Positions 1 to 9,166 of a stretch of 64,000 nucleotides of DNA are shown here, piece by piece (within the stretch, counting starts at the first letter, position 1; every line of letters starts with the position of its first letter). This DNA comes from Phenylobacterium zucineum HLK1 (GTDB lineage Bacteria; Pseudomonadota; Alphaproteobacteria; Caulobacterales; Caulobacteraceae): the NCBI RefSeq assembly GCF_000017265.1, contig NC_011144.1, forward strand, positions 2,830,001 to 2,894,000, written 5' to 3'. The notes below the pieces were generated by a model. It did not search any database. It was given only the letters and a program-made list of their open reading frames with translations, and was not told where the DNA came from. Both the position numbers and the translations under genes were made by a program.

Positions 1-2
1 CC

Positions 3-113
3 CGGCCCGACCGGCTGCGGCCCGAACTGGACGTTGGGGACGGCCTGCACCCGTCCATCGCCGGCTACAGGGCGATGGCCGAGGCCGTGCCGCTGTCGCT
101 GTTCGACCGATGA
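3..113 (+). CDS. SGNH/GDSL-type hydrolase, C-terminal fragment (runs in from the left edge)
   Basis: Only the last 36 codons are inside the window, ending with TGA at 111-113. They contain the motif D-G-L-H-P followed by S-I-A-G-Y, which is the block V signature of SGNH/GDSL esterases, carrying the catalytic Asp and His. The stop overlaps the ATG of the next gene (110-112) as ATGA, so the two are probably co-transcribed and translationally coupled. Substrate cannot be told from this fragment; in a xylan locus a carbohydrate esterase is plausible but is inference. Confidence 0.6.
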   Translation, partial: RPDRLRPELDVGDGLHPSIAGYRAMAEAVPLSLFDR

Positions 114-931
114 GGGCGGCGGCGCTCGCCCTGGCCGCCGCGCTGCTGGCGCAGCCGGCGCGGGCGGTGGAGATCGCGCTGACCTTTGACGACCTGCCCG
201 CGCACAGCGCCCTGCCGCCCGGGGAGACCCGCGCCGGCGTCGCCCGCGACGTCCTGCGGGCCCTGGAGAGGGCCGAGGCGCCGGCCACCGGCTTCGTCAA
301 CGGCGGCTTCCTGCAGGCCGAGCCCGACTCGGGCCTCGCCCTCAGGCTCTGGCGCGAGGCGGGCCGCCCGTTCGGCAACCACACCTGGAGCCACCTGCGC
401 CTCACCTCGGCCTCGGCCGCCGCCTTCGAGGCCGACGTCGTGCGCAACGAGGCGCTGCTGGCCGCGCTGGCCGAGGGCCGCCCGTGGCGCTGGTTCCGCT
501 ACCCGTTCCTGGCCGAGGGCGAGACCCCGGAGGTCCGCGCCCGCGCCCGGTCTTTCCTGCAGGCCCGGGGCTACCGGATCGCCAGCGTCACCCTCGATTT
601 CGGCGACTGGGCCTACAACGATCCCTACGCGCGCTGCGCCGCCCGCGGCGACGCCGCCGCGGTCGCCGGGCTGGAAGCCCGTTTCCTGGCGGCCGCCGCC
701 GAGAGCCTCGATCGCGCGCGGGCCCTGTCGCTGCAGGCCGAGGGGCGCGAGGTCCCGCTCGTCCTCCTGCTGCACCTGGGCGCCTTCGATGCGCGGATGA
801 TGGACCGGCTGCTGGACCTCTACCGCTCGCGGGGCGTGCGGTTCGTGAGCCTGGACCGGGCGCTGGCCGATCCGTTCTACAGGGCCGACGCCGAAGCCCT
901 GCCCTCGCCCGAGCCGCCGACCCTCGAGGCC
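110..931 (+). CDS. polysaccharide deacetylase (NodB fold), 3' end lost at a junction
   Basis: Secreted protein with a signal peptide (about residues 1-19, ending ARA) and a NodB deacetylase domain. The metal and catalytic motifs are visible: T-F-D-D-L-P near residue 24, N-H-T-W-S-H-L near residue 90, and R-Y-P-F-L. It would remove N- or O-acyl groups from a polysaccharide in the periplasm. Recognisable sequence stops near 931 (about residue 274, after T-L-E-A). Past that point the frame runs open to 1624, but only as the antisense of a LacI gene, so the natural tail (perhaps 20-30 residues) is missing. The catalytic part is complete, so some activity is possible. Start ATG overlaps the upstream stop. 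Confidence 0.7.
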
Positions 932-1477
932 GGCGAGATGCCGGGTCATCTGGCGCGCCGCCTCGAAGTCGTCGATGCGCACGGCCGAGACGTCCGCGGG
1001 CGGCCGGCCGGTGGCGACGGCCACGGCCGGCGTGTGGCTGGCGGCCAGCATCTTCAGCACCGCCGGGGAGTCGCACAGCGGCGGCGGCAGGATGATGCCG
1101 TCGACCCCCGAGTTCAGCAGGCGGGCGGCGGCGGCCTCGGCCGCCTCCTCGTCGCACTTCTCGACGACGAGCTGGATGTTGCTGCGGCTGACCTGGTCCA
1201 GGCCGCCGACCAGGAACTCGCTGAGGTAGGCCGCCGACGGGTTGGAATAGAGCAGGCCGATGCGCACGAGGTCGGCGCCGGCCAAGCTGCGCGCCGCGGG
1301 GTTGGGCTGGTAGTTCAGGGCCCGGATCGCGGCGTTCACCGCCTCGCGGGTCGACTCCCGGACGTTCTTCTCGCCGTTGATCACGCGCGAGACGGTCATC
1401 GGCGAGACGCCGGCGTACCGGGCCACGTCGTGGATCGTGAGCGCGCTCTTCTGACGGCGGGCGGGCTTCGGCTGCAA
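923..1477 (-). pseudogene. LacI-family transcriptional regulator, truncated in the effector domain
   Basis: The N-terminal helix-turn-helix is intact (T-I-H-D-V-A-R-Y-A-G-V-S, then T-V-S-R-V-I-N-G), followed by the first part of the sugar-binding domain up to the segment normally reading MT-x-HL-x-x-LGHRRI. Similarity ends at about 923-928, after roughly 185 of the usual 330-340 residues; the frame then stays open to 65 as antisense of the deacetylase. I chose the TTG at 1477 because GGAGG lies 5 nt upstream and family similarity starts there. A longer upstream ATG frame begins at 1615. Divergent from the TonB receptor at 1781, so it was probably the local xylo-oligosaccharide repressor. Whether the fusion product still binds DNA is unknown. 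Confidence 0.75.
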
Positions 1478-1499
1478 TCCATCCTCCAGCGAACGCCTA

Positions 1500-1508
1500 G
1501 GTCTGACC
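1500..1508. promoter_or_regulatory. GGTCTGACC palindrome (candidate GntR/FadR operator, copy 1)
   Basis: GGTCTGACC, flanked by A and C, so the outer bases do not match the TGGT-N3-ACCA form. It lies 23 nt upstream of the TTG start of the lacI remnant. It belongs to a set with sites at 1570, 1594, 7030 and 15593. Confidence 0.45.
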
Positions 1509-1569
1509 CACGGAAGGCTCGGCCACAAGCCCATGCCGTTCCCGACCTTCGAAAAGGTCGCGCAGGCAT

Positions 1570-1580
1570 TGGTCAGACCA
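1570..1580. promoter_or_regulatory. TGGTCAGACCA operator (copy 2)
   Basis: Perfect TGGT-N3-ACCA palindrome in the lacI/TonB-receptor intergenic region. FadR-subfamily GntR repressors recognise sites of this form, and a FadR-type regulator is encoded at 8417-9160. The assignment to that regulator is inference. Confidence 0.6.
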
Positions 1581-1593
1581 TACTCACCGAACG

Positions 1594-1604
1594 CGGTCAG
1601 ACCG
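1594..1604. promoter_or_regulatory. CGGTCAGACCG operator (copy 3)
   Basis: Perfect 11-bp palindrome with the same GGTCAGACC core as copy 2. The centres of copies 2 and 3 are 24 bp apart, about two helical turns, which would suit cooperative binding upstream of the TonB receptor. A TTGACA lies just after it at 1607-1612. Confidence 0.6.
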
Positions 1605-1641
1605 TATTGACACAAAAGAACTGACCTAGTACCAAAATCAA

Positions 1642-1657
1642 TGTGACCGCTATCATT
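1642..1657. promoter_or_regulatory. LacI-type operator candidate upstream of the TonB receptor
   Basis: On the minus strand the site reads AATGATAGCGGTCACA. It shares AATGATAGCG-N-TC-N-CA with the site at 15613-15628 in front of the GH10 operon. The TGATAGCG half is typical of LacI-family operators. Its expected partner, the adjacent LacI regulator, is truncated. Confidence 0.5.
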
Positions 1658-1780
1658 CGACTGTTAACGCGCGGTCTATGGGGAGTTTTCACGAAACGGC
1701 ACGGCGAAACGCCGGTCGAAGCGCGTTCGCGCAAATAAACGACAAGTGCGTGCCGAGCACACGCAAAGGGGAAGGAAACG

Positions 1781-4699
1781 ATGAATTCTTCGACAAGGAA
1801 GACGTCTGTCCGCACGAAGGCGCTTCTGCTTGGAGCGACTTTCCTCGCCGGCGCCGTGGCCACTGAAGTCCGCGCTCAGCAGGTTGAGGAGATCGTCGTC
1901 ACCGGCTACCGCCGCAGCCTGCAGCAGGCCACGGAAGCCAAGCGCGAAGCCACCATCATCCAGGATTCCATCTTCGCCGAGGACATCGGCAAGTTCCCGG
2001 ACACCAACCTCGCCGAGTCGCTGAACCGGGTGCCCGGCGTGCAGCTCTCGCGGGAAGTGACCGGCGAGGGCCAGCAGATCGCGATCCGCGGCCTCGGCAC
2101 CAACTTCACCAAGATCCTGCTGAACGGCAACCAGATCGCCGTCGCCACCACCGGCCGCCTCGACGCCCAGAGCCAAAACCGGGAAGTCGACCTCGACATG
2201 TTCCCGACCGAGCTGTTCAGCCGGCTGGACGTGAACAAGTCGCCCACCGCCAGCATGCTGGAAGGCGGCGTCTCGGGCACGGTCAACATGCGCAGCGCCC
2301 GGCCGTTCGACTACGCCGACCGCCAGCTCACCTACTCGCTGCAGGGCGCCTACAACAGCAGCGCCGAGAAGTGGGGCCCGCGCGGCGCCCTGATCGCCAG
2401 CGACCGGTTCGACACCAACTACGGCGAGGTGGGCGTGCTGGTGGGCTTCGCCGGCGCGCGCACGCACATCAAGACCGAGGGCTTCGAGTCCATCGGCTGG
2501 TCGAACGCCAACATGAGCTGCGCCGGCTGCAACCTCTATGGCAGCAACAACTTCAACTGGGCCAGCACCGTCCCGGCGGGCGTGAGCGTGCCTGGCCTGA
2601 CCACCGGCGCGCCGATCACCAACGACACCCTGCTGGCGCTGAACCCCGGCCTGACCCTGCAGCAGCTCAGCGACGCGATGATCCCGCGCCTGGGCCGCCC
2701 GGCCTTCACCGACGGTCAGCGCGACCGCTACTCGGGCCTGATCTCGCTGGAGTTCGAACCCAGCGAGAACCTGAACGTCTACGTCGACACCCTGCTCGGC
2801 CGCGGCATCCGCAAGTTCGACCGGGTGGACATGAACTGGGTGGGCCGCAACTCGAACTTCATGGTCCCGGTCGGCCTGCAGGTGGACGAGAACTACGTCG
2901 TCACCGAGGGCAGCTTCCTGAACTCGCAGTTCTTCCTGGAGGCCCGGCCGTACCATGAGAAGGTCAACTTCTTTAACGTCAACCCGGGCTTCTCCTGGCG
3001 GTACAACGACTTCATCCGCGTCGACGGCCAGTTCAACATGTCGAAGAGCGAGTTCCTGCGGGAGGCGCCGACGATCCTGTTCAACACGCCGCTCGGCCAG
3101 GGGATCAACGTCGAATACACCAACCCCGGCGAGCCCTTCCCCGACATCGCCACCAACGCCGACCTGAACGATCCGAACCTGGGCTGGACCTGGCTCGGCG
3201 GCGGCCGGGTGAACATCCAGAACGAGCGCCGGGTCACCAAGACCAAGGCCGCCCACTTCGACGTGCTGTTCGGCGACGAGGAAGGCGTCAACGTCCGCGT
3301 CGGCGGCGCCTGGGACTACGCCAGCCGCAGCATCCTGGCGCAGGACAACTCGGCCCAGTGGCAGCAGGTGGTGTGCGGCGGCGGCGGCGTCTATCGGCCC
3401 GCCCCGGCGCCCCAGCCGCCATGCAACGGCGCCGCGGGCTCGGCGGTGACCAACGCCCAGATCGGCAGCTACCTGCGGCCCGGTCCCTACGGCTTCATCG
3501 CCGTGGACTACGACCGCTTCTTCGGCGACACCAACTATTCGCAGTTCGCAGCGAACGCCCCCTTCTCGAACTCGGCCAACACCGGGACCCGCTCCGGGAT
3601 CATCGAGGAGGACACCCTGGGCGCCTTCGTCGAGGTCAACGGCCGCACCGACATCGGCCCCTGGGAGCTGCGGTTCAACGGCGGCGTCCGCTACGTCTCG
3701 ACCGAGCAGGACATCACCGGCCCGGTGACGTTCACCATCGGCGGCGTCCAGACCACCGAGTTCCAGTCGCGGGACTCGCGGTACGACGCCTACCTGCCCT
3801 CGTTCAACGCCGTGCTTCGCGTCCGTGACGACGTGAACCTGCGCCTGTCGGCCTCGCGGACGCTCACCCGTCCGAACCCCTCCGACATGCTGCCCGGCAC
3901 CTCCTTCTCGGATCCGTCGGCCCAGGAGGCCACCCAGGGCAATCCGAACCTGACGCCGTTCTTCTCGAACAACTTCGACATCGGCGCCGAGTGGTACACG
4001 GGGGCCGAGGGCTACATCGGCGTGGTCGGGTTCAATAAGGTGATCACCGGCTGGACCCAGACGGGCATCACCACCATCCCGTTCACCCAGCTGGGCATTC
4101 CCTTCGACGCCCTGAACGACACCCAGAAGACCGCCATCAACAACCGCGGCGGCCCGGGCGCGGCCACCGTCAACGTGCGCCAGCAGGTCAACGTCGGCGG
4201 CCAGCTCACCATCCGCGGCTACGAGGTGAACTGGGTCCAGCCCCTCACCTTCCTGGTGGACGGCCTGGGCTTCCAGGCGAACTACACCCGGATCTACCAG
4301 AGCGCCTCAGGCGCCGGCGCGCCGGCGGTGGCGGTGGGGGTCTCGCCCTACACCTACAACATCACCGGCTACTACGACCGCGGACCGGCCTCGATCCGCG
4401 TCTCGTACGTCTACTACGACGACCAGATTGGCTCGGCGGGCCCGGAGAGCGGGGTGAGCATCCCCAATCCCTCGGGCGGCCCGGCGATCCCCGCCCGCTT
4501 CCGGAACGACTCCACCGGCCAGTGGGACCTGTCGGCCAGCTACGAATTCACCAACCTGCCGACCCAGCCGCGGCTGACGCTGGACGTCATCAACCTCACC
4601 AAGGAGGACCAGCGCACGGCCTTCCAGTGGCCGAACGCGACCCAGACCTTCTACCGCGGCAGCCGCACGATCCTGCTGGGCATCCGCGGGCGGTTCTAG
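1781..4699 (+). CDS. TonB-dependent outer-membrane receptor of the xylan locus
   Basis: 972-residue receptor. Signal peptide of about 32 residues ending V-R-A; TonB-box-like E-E-I-V-V-T-G at residues 36-42; plug domain with the D-S-I-F-A-E-D-I-G-K-F-P-D-T-N-L-A-E-S-L motif common to the carbohydrate-type receptors of Caulobacterales; long beta-barrel ending in Phe (G-R-F). It probably imports xylo-oligosaccharides, possibly glucuronic-acid decorated, into the periplasm for the GH67, GH115, GH43 and GH10 enzymes nearby. The start has GGGGAAGGAAACG just upstream. Two operator types precede it. Substrate is inferred from context only. Confidence 0.85.
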   Translation: MNSSTRKTSVRTKALLLGATFLAGAVATEVRAQQVEEIVVTGYRRSLQQATEAKREATIIQDSIFAEDIGKFPDTNLAESLNRVPGVQLSREVTGEGQQIAIRGLGTNFTKILLNGNQIAVATTGRLDAQSQNREVDLDMFPTELFSRLDVNKSPTASMLEGGVSGTVNMRSARPFDYADRQLTYSLQGAYNSSAEKWGPRGALIASDRFDTNYGEVGVLVGFAGARTHIKTEGFESIGWSNANMSCAGCNLYGSNNFNWASTVPAGVSVPGLTTGAPITNDTLLALNPGLTLQQLSDAMIPRLGRPAFTDGQRDRYSGLISLEFEPSENLNVYVDTLLGRGIRKFDRVDMNWVGRNSNFMVPVGLQVDENYVVTEGSFLNSQFFLEARPYHEKVNFFNVNPGFSWRYNDFIRVDGQFNMSKSEFLREAPTILFNTPLGQGINVEYTNPGEPFPDIATNADLNDPNLGWTWLGGGRVNIQNERRVTKTKAAHFDVLFGDEEGVNVRVGGAWDYASRSILAQDNSAQWQQVVCGGGGVYRPAPAPQPPCNGAAGSAVTNAQIGSYLRPGPYGFIAVDYDRFFGDTNYSQFAANAPFSNSANTGTRSGIIEEDTLGAFVEVNGRTDIGPWELRFNGGVRYVSTEQDITGPVTFTIGGVQTTEFQSRDSRYDAYLPSFNAVLRVRDDVNLRLSASRTLTRPNPSDMLPGTSFSDPSAQEATQGNPNLTPFFSNNFDIGAEWYTGAEGYIGVVGFNKVITGWTQTGITTIPFTQLGIPFDALNDTQKTAINNRGGPGAATVNVRQQVNVGGQLTIRGYEVNWVQPLTFLVDGLGFQANYTRIYQSASGAGAPAVAVGVSPYTYNITGYYDRGPASIRVSYVYYDDQIGSAGPESGVSIPNPSGGPAIPARFRNDSTGQWDLSASYEFTNLPTQPRLTLDVINLTKEDQRTAFQWPNATQTFYRGSRTILLGIRGRF

Positions 4700-4740
4700 A
4701 GCTCCACTTTTCTCCTCCCCTCGAGAAAAGGGTCAACTGG

Positions 4741-4776
4741 GGCGGCGGGCCGAAAGGCCGGCCGCCCTTTCCTTTT
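4741..4776 (+). terminator. Rho-independent terminator after the TonB receptor
   Basis: GGCGGC and GGCC arms pair with GGCC and GCCGCC around a GAAA loop (4741-4766, one mismatch). The plus strand continues CTTTCCTTTT. It lies 41 nt past the receptor stop and before the convergent GH67 gene. Confidence 0.65.
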
Positions 4777-4841
4777 GCCTGGGAGGAACGCCGCGACCGC
4801 GCCCCTCCCCCGCGGGGCCGAGGCGCGGCCAGGGGCGAGGA

Positions 4842-6995
4842 TCAGTCTCCGCGGCCCGGGGCGTAGGGGAATTCGAGCGAGCGGTAATAGTCCAGCGAAT
4901 GGGCGGGCGGGGCGTAGCCGGCCGGCAGCGGGCGCTTCGAGAAGGTCTGGAAGTAGGCGATGCAGGCGTCGCGCCACCACTGCGCCTCCTGCTCCTGGAC
5001 GGCGAGGTAGGCGGCCACCTCGGCGTGGCGCTGCGGGTCCACGTAGGGCTTCATGGACGCCCAGGTGCGGCGCATCGCCGAAACCTCCTCCACGCCCTTC
5101 GTGTAGCGGACCACCAGCTCGTCCCACAGCGTGCGGCCCGAGCTCACCCGCTGGTCCCAGGGGACGCGGTGGAACCACAGCAGGTTCTTCTCGTCGGCGG
5201 CGAGCGCCCGGCCCGCCTCGGGGGCGTACTGGGCCACGGCGTTGCTGCCGCTCGCCATGCGGTCGAAGCCGATCCCCTCGGGCGAAGCGCGGTGGAAGTA
5301 GACCGAGGTCCAGTCCGCCCGCGGCCCGCCGGCCACCCACGGGGCCGGACCGTAGTGGTGCCCCTCGCCCATCAGGTGGTGCAGGCCGAGCGGGGTCATG
5401 TAGTCCACCACCGTCTCGCGCGAGGCGATCATCATCCCGACCACCGGCTCCAGGAAGCGGGGATCGTTCGAGAACGTCATCCGCGCCCACTCCTGCGCGA
5501 TCGCCCGCGAGGACAGTTCCGGGTCCCAGGCGAGGCGACCGAAGGCGTACCAGTTGGCCTGGTCGAAGTGCGAGCCCGACCAGTTGCGGTCCGAGCCGAC
5601 GTTGGCCACGCCGGCCATGCCGGTGAGCGCGTGGCCGAAGAGCGAGCCGTCCACCACCTTGGCGACGGTGGAGCCCTGCCCCTTGCGCCAGGTGTCGGCG
5701 GCCAGCGTCTCCTCGTAGAGCGGGCCCTGGTAGACGAGGTGGGTAGAGAAGCCGAGGTATTCCTTGGTGATCTGGAATTCCATCATCAGCGGCGTCTTCG
5801 GGGTGGCCCCGAACAGGGGGTGGAACGGCTCGCGCGGCTGGAAGTCCAGCGGCCCGTTCTTCACCTGCACGATGACGTTGTCGCGGAACTTGCCGTTCAG
5901 GGGGACGAACTCGTTGTAGGCCTGCTTGATGCGGTCCTCGGGCTGCTCGTTCGAATAGACGAAGGCCCGCCACATCACGACGCCGCCGTGCGGCGCCACC
6001 GCCTCGGCCAGCATGTTGGCGCCGTCGGCGTGGCTGCGGCCGTAGTCCTGCGGCCCCGGCTGGCCCTCGGAGTTGGCCTTCACCAGGAAGCCGCCGAAGT
6101 CCGGGATCGTCCGGTAGATCTCGTCGGCCTTGGCCTTCCACCAGGCGCGGACGGCCGGGTCCAGCGGGTCGGCGGTCTTCAGCCCGCCGATCTCGATCGG
6201 GGCGCTGAACCTAGCCGAGAGATAGACCTTGATCCCGTAGGGCCGCAGCACGTCGGCCACCGCCGCGGCCTTGGCGATATAGGGCGCCGTCAGGCTGTCG
6301 GCCTTGGCGTTGACGTTGTTGAGGACGGTCCCGTTGATCCCCAGCGAGGCGCTGGCGCGGGCGTAGTCCACGTAGCGTGGATCGCGGACGTCGGGCAGCC
6401 TCCACCAGTCCCAGATGGACTGGCCCGAGTAGCCCCGCTCGACGTGGCGGTCGAGGTTGTCCCAGTGGTTCAGCAGGCGCAGCTTCACCTTCGGCGCCTC
6501 GGCCACCTCGAGGCCCGCCACGGGCTGGCGCGTCTGCATCCGCCGCAGGAAATCGAACACGCCGTAGAGGACGCCGACGTCGCTGTTGCCCGCGATCACT
6601 GTCGCGGGCCGGCCGTCCACCTGCACGCTGCGGATCAGGTAGCCGTCGGGGCCAAGGGGCTCCAGCGGCAGGTTCAGGCGCGCCACCAGCGGCGAGCCCG
6701 CCGGCGTGCCCAGGATCACCGTCCCGTCGCGACCCGGCGCCGCGGCCAGCGGCGGCGCCTGGCCCAGCATGCCCGAAAGGCCGCGCGCCAGCTCGTCGCG
6801 CGCCACCGCCAGCGTCGGAGAGCCGCCCTGGACCACCAGCTCGGACGCCGCGGCCCGGTAGGCCCCGGCCGCCGGCGCCTCGACGGGCCGGTAGCGCAGC
6901 CACAGGTCGTAGCCGTCCTCGGCCCGGGCCCCCGAGGCGGACTCCGAGGCCAGACCAAGGGTCATCGCCGACGCGAGCAGTGCGAACTTCTTCAT
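4842..6995 (-). CDS. aguA: GH67 alpha-glucuronidase
   Basis: 717 residues, the usual GH67 size. Signal peptide about 1-25 (A-R-A|E), so periplasmic or secreted. The enzyme removes 4-O-methyl-glucuronic acid from the non-reducing terminal xylose of xylo-oligosaccharides. Spacing of acidic residues matches the characterised Cellvibrio enzyme (E292/D365/E393): E310 in A-N-S-E-G-Q-P-G, D384 in G-P-L-D-F-Q-P-R and E412 in K-E-Y-L-G. ATG at 6995 follows CTGGAGG. It is divergent from manD with a shared operator at 7030-7040. Released glucuronate would be converted to mannonate, the substrate of the ManD next door. Confidence 0.93.
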   Translation of the reverse strand: MKKFALLASAMTLGLASESASGARAEDGYDLWLRYRPVEAPAAGAYRAAASELVVQGGSPTLAVARDELARGLSGMLGQAPPLAAAPGRDGTVILGTPAGSPLVARLNLPLEPLGPDGYLIRSVQVDGRPATVIAGNSDVGVLYGVFDFLRRMQTRQPVAGLEVAEAPKVKLRLLNHWDNLDRHVERGYSGQSIWDWWRLPDVRDPRYVDYARASASLGINGTVLNNVNAKADSLTAPYIAKAAAVADVLRPYGIKVYLSARFSAPIEIGGLKTADPLDPAVRAWWKAKADEIYRTIPDFGGFLVKANSEGQPGPQDYGRSHADGANMLAEAVAPHGGVVMWRAFVYSNEQPEDRIKQAYNEFVPLNGKFRDNVIVQVKNGPLDFQPREPFHPLFGATPKTPLMMEFQITKEYLGFSTHLVYQGPLYEETLAADTWRKGQGSTVAKVVDGSLFGHALTGMAGVANVGSDRNWSGSHFDQANWYAFGRLAWDPELSSRAIAQEWARMTFSNDPRFLEPVVGMMIASRETVVDYMTPLGLHHLMGEGHHYGPAPWVAGGPRADWTSVYFHRASPEGIGFDRMASGSNAVAQYAPEAGRALAADEKNLLWFHRVPWDQRVSSGRTLWDELVVRYTKGVEEVSAMRRTWASMKPYVDPQRHAEVAAYLAVQEQEAQWWRDACIAYFQTFSKRPLPAGYAPPAHSLDYYRSLEFPYAPGRGD

Positions 6996-7029
6996 GCCGC
7001 CTCCAGAGGTCCAGACACCACCCTTCTAG

Positions 7030-7040
7030 TGGTCTGACCA
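7030..7040. promoter_or_regulatory. TGGTCTGACCA operator between GH67 and manD (copy 4)
   Basis: Perfect TGGT-N3-ACCA palindrome in the divergent promoter region, 34 nt from the GH67 start and immediately before the TTGACA at 7046. One bound repressor could block both genes. Confidence 0.65.
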
Positions 7041-7045
7041 TGTGA

Positions 7046-7077
7046 TTGACAACACCGGGCCCGAGACTAAGCTTGGA
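7046..7077 (+). promoter_or_regulatory. candidate manD promoter
   Basis: TTGACA at 7046-7051, followed at a suitable distance by CTAAGC-like bases near 7067-7072. The TTG of this box could be read as a start codon giving a 23-residue longer ManD, but a -35 role fits better because family similarity starts at the ATG at 7115. Confidence 0.4.
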
Positions 7078-7114
7078 CGACCTCGCGGCTCCCCCCGCCC
7101 TTCCCCGAAAGCCG

Positions 7115-8326
7115 ATGCCCAAGATCACCTCAGCCAAGACGATCGTGACCTGCCCCGGGCGCAACTTCGTCACGCTGAAGATCGAGACCTCCGACGGGGT
7201 CACGGGCGTGGGCGACGCCACCCTGAACGGCCGCGAGCTGGCGGTCGCCAGCTATCTCGACGACCACGTCATCCCCTGCCTGATCGGCCGCGACGCGCAC
7301 CAGATCGAGGACATCTGGCAGTACCTGCATCGGGGCGCCTACTGGCGCCGGGGTCCGGTGACCATGAGCGCCATCGCCGCCGTCGACATGGCGCTGTGGG
7401 ACATCAAGGGGAAGATCGCCGGCCTGCCGGTCTACCAACTCCTCGGCGGCGCCTGCCGCACCGGCGTCATGGTCTACGGCCACGCCAACGGCCAGACCAT
7501 CGAGGAGACCGTCGAGCGCGCCAGGGAGTACGTCCAGGCCGGCTACAGGGCCGTGCGGCTGCAGTCTGGCGTGCCCGGCCTGAAGGCCGCCTACGGCGTC
7601 TCCAAGGACAAGTTCTTCTACGAGCCCGCCGACGCCGACCTGCCCACCGAGACCGTGTGGTCCAGCGAGGCGTACATGCGCGTGGCGCCCGAGCTGTTCG
7701 CCGCGGCCCGCCAGGCCCTGGGCTGGGACGTCCACCTGCTGCACGACGTCCACCACCGGCTGACGCCGATCGAGGCCGGCCGCCTGGGCCGCGACCTGGA
7801 GCCCTACCGGCCCTTCTGGATGGAGGATCCGACGCCGGCCGAGAACCAGGCCCGCTTCCGCCTGATCCGCCAGCACACCACAACCCCGATCGCGGTCGGC
7901 GAGGTGTTCAACTCGATCTGGGACTGCAAGCAGCTGATCGAGGAGCAGCTGATCGACTACATCCGCGCCACGGTCGTCCACGCCGGCGGCCTCACCCACC
8001 TGCGCCGGATCGCCAGCTTCGCCGACCTCTACGGCGTGCGCACCGGCTGCCACGGGGCCACGGACCTGTCGCCGGTGACCATGGCCGCGGCCCTGCACTT
8101 CGACATCTCGGTCCCGAACTTCGGGGTGCAGGAATACATGCGCCACACGCCCGAGACCGACGCCGTCTTCCCCCACGCCTACCGCTTCCAGGACGGCATG
8201 CTCCACCCGGGCGAAGCGCCCGGCCTGGGCGTGGACATCGACGAGGCCGAAGCCGCCCGCCACCCCTACCGGCGCGCCTATTTGCCGGTGGCGCGGCTGG
8301 CGGACGGCACGATGCACGACTGGTGA
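7115..8326 (+). CDS. manD: D-mannonate dehydratase (enolase superfamily)
   Basis: Converts D-mannonate to 2-keto-3-deoxygluconate, the last specific step of hexuronate catabolism before KDG. From the ATG at 7115 the protein is 403 residues, the family length, and begins M-P-K-I like its relatives. Catalytic and metal residues of ManD are all present, shifted by one from the published Novosphingobium numbering: R148, Y160, D211, H213, E237, E263. The motif [10 protein letters not shown] is near the N-terminus. Divergent from the GH67 gene and followed after 90 nt by the GntR gene, so uptake, debranching and uronate catabolism are grouped. UxaC and UxuB are not in this window. Confidence 0.95.
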   Translation: MPKITSAKTIVTCPGRNFVTLKIETSDGVTGVGDATLNGRELAVASYLDDHVIPCLIGRDAHQIEDIWQYLHRGAYWRRGPVTMSAIAAVDMALWDIKGKIAGLPVYQLLGGACRTGVMVYGHANGQTIEETVERAREYVQAGYRAVRLQSGVPGLKAAYGVSKDKFFYEPADADLPTETVWSSEAYMRVAPELFAAARQALGWDVHLLHDVHHRLTPIEAGRLGRDLEPYRPFWMEDPTPAENQARFRLIRQHTTTPIAVGEVFNSIWDCKQLIEEQLIDYIRATVVHAGGLTHLRRIASFADLYGVRTGCHGATDLSPVTMAAALHFDISVPNFGVQEYMRHTPETDAVFPHAYRFQDGMLHPGEAPGLGVDIDEAEAARHPYRRAYLPVARLADGTMHDW

Positions 8327-8416
8327 GGGCGCGCCCCTTCTGTCCCGCGGGAATGGTGGAGTATGGTTGCGCGTAGAATCCCCCCGTCGGGCGGCAAGGC
8401 GAAAAGCCAGGAGACG

Positions 8417-9160
8417 ATGGCCAGCGGCAAACTCTACCGGCGCCTCGCGGACTCGATCGCCGCGGAGATCGAGAGCGGCAAGTACGCCGTGGGCGAGCGC
8501 CTGCCCACCGAGCGCGAGCTGGCCGAGCAGTACGGCGTCAGCCGGCCCACCCTGCGCGAGGCGCTGATCGCCCTGGAGATGCTGGGGATGATCGAGGCCC
8601 GCCACGGCCTCGGAATCTACGTCACCCGCGCCCAGGTCCCGCTGACGGCCTCGGCCTACGACTTCGAGATCGGCGCGTTCGAGCTGATCGAGGCCCGGCG
8701 TCTGTTCGAGGGCGAAGCCGCGGCCCTGGCCGCCGCCACCATCGACGACGAGCAACTCGCCGAGCTGGACCGCCTGCTCGCCCTGATGGCCGACGAGGAC
8801 GAGCTGAAGGGCGAGGACGCTGACAAGGAGTTCCACATGGTGATCGCCCGGGCGACCGGGAACGGCGCGATCATCGCGACCATCGAGAACCTGTGGGAGC
8901 TGCGCAACCGCTCGCCGCTCGCGCGCAACATCCTCACCCGCGCCCGCGGCCTGGGCCTGGAGCCGCGCATCGCCGAGCACCGCCGCGTGCTGGACGCCCT
9001 GCGCGCCCATGACCCCGCCGCCGCGCGCCAGGCGATGCGCGACCACCTGGAGCGGGTGATCGAACACCTGCTGCGCGCCACCGAGACCGAGGCGCTGGAA
9101 CGGGCCCAGCAGGAGAGCAAGGCCCGCCGCAGCCAGATCGCCAAGCGCGTGGCGATCTAG
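8417..9160 (+). CDS. GntR-family regulator, FadR subfamily (FCD domain)
   Basis: About 247 residues: N-terminal winged helix (L-P-T-E-R-E-L-A-E-Q-Y-G-V-S-R-P-T-L-R-E) and a C-terminal all-helical FCD effector domain with D/H-rich metal or ligand site candidates (K-E-F-H-M, E-H-R-R-V-L-D-A). It resembles hexuronate regulators of the UxuR/ExuR type. I chose ATG 8417 (AGGAG just upstream, domain starts at once); an in-frame ATG at 8363 would add 18 residues. It follows manD on the same strand. It is the best candidate to bind the five GGTC-W-GACC sites in this locus, with a uronate as inducer; both points are inference. Confidence 0.85.
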   Translation: MASGKLYRRLADSIAAEIESGKYAVGERLPTERELAEQYGVSRPTLREALIALEMLGMIEARHGLGIYVTRAQVPLTASAYDFEIGAFELIEARRLFEGEAAALAAATIDDEQLAELDRLLALMADEDELKGEDADKEFHMVIARATGNGAIIATIENLWELRNRSPLARNILTRARGLGLEPRIAEHRRVLDALRAHDPAAARQAMRDHLERVIEHLLRATETEALERAQQESKARRSQIAKRVAI

Positions 9161-9166
9161 GAGCCG

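Noticed and set aside
7046..7114. TTG at 7046 or GTG at 7042 as manD start
   Set aside because: Family similarity and the 403-residue length start at ATG 7115; the TTG belongs to a TTGACA box next to an operator.
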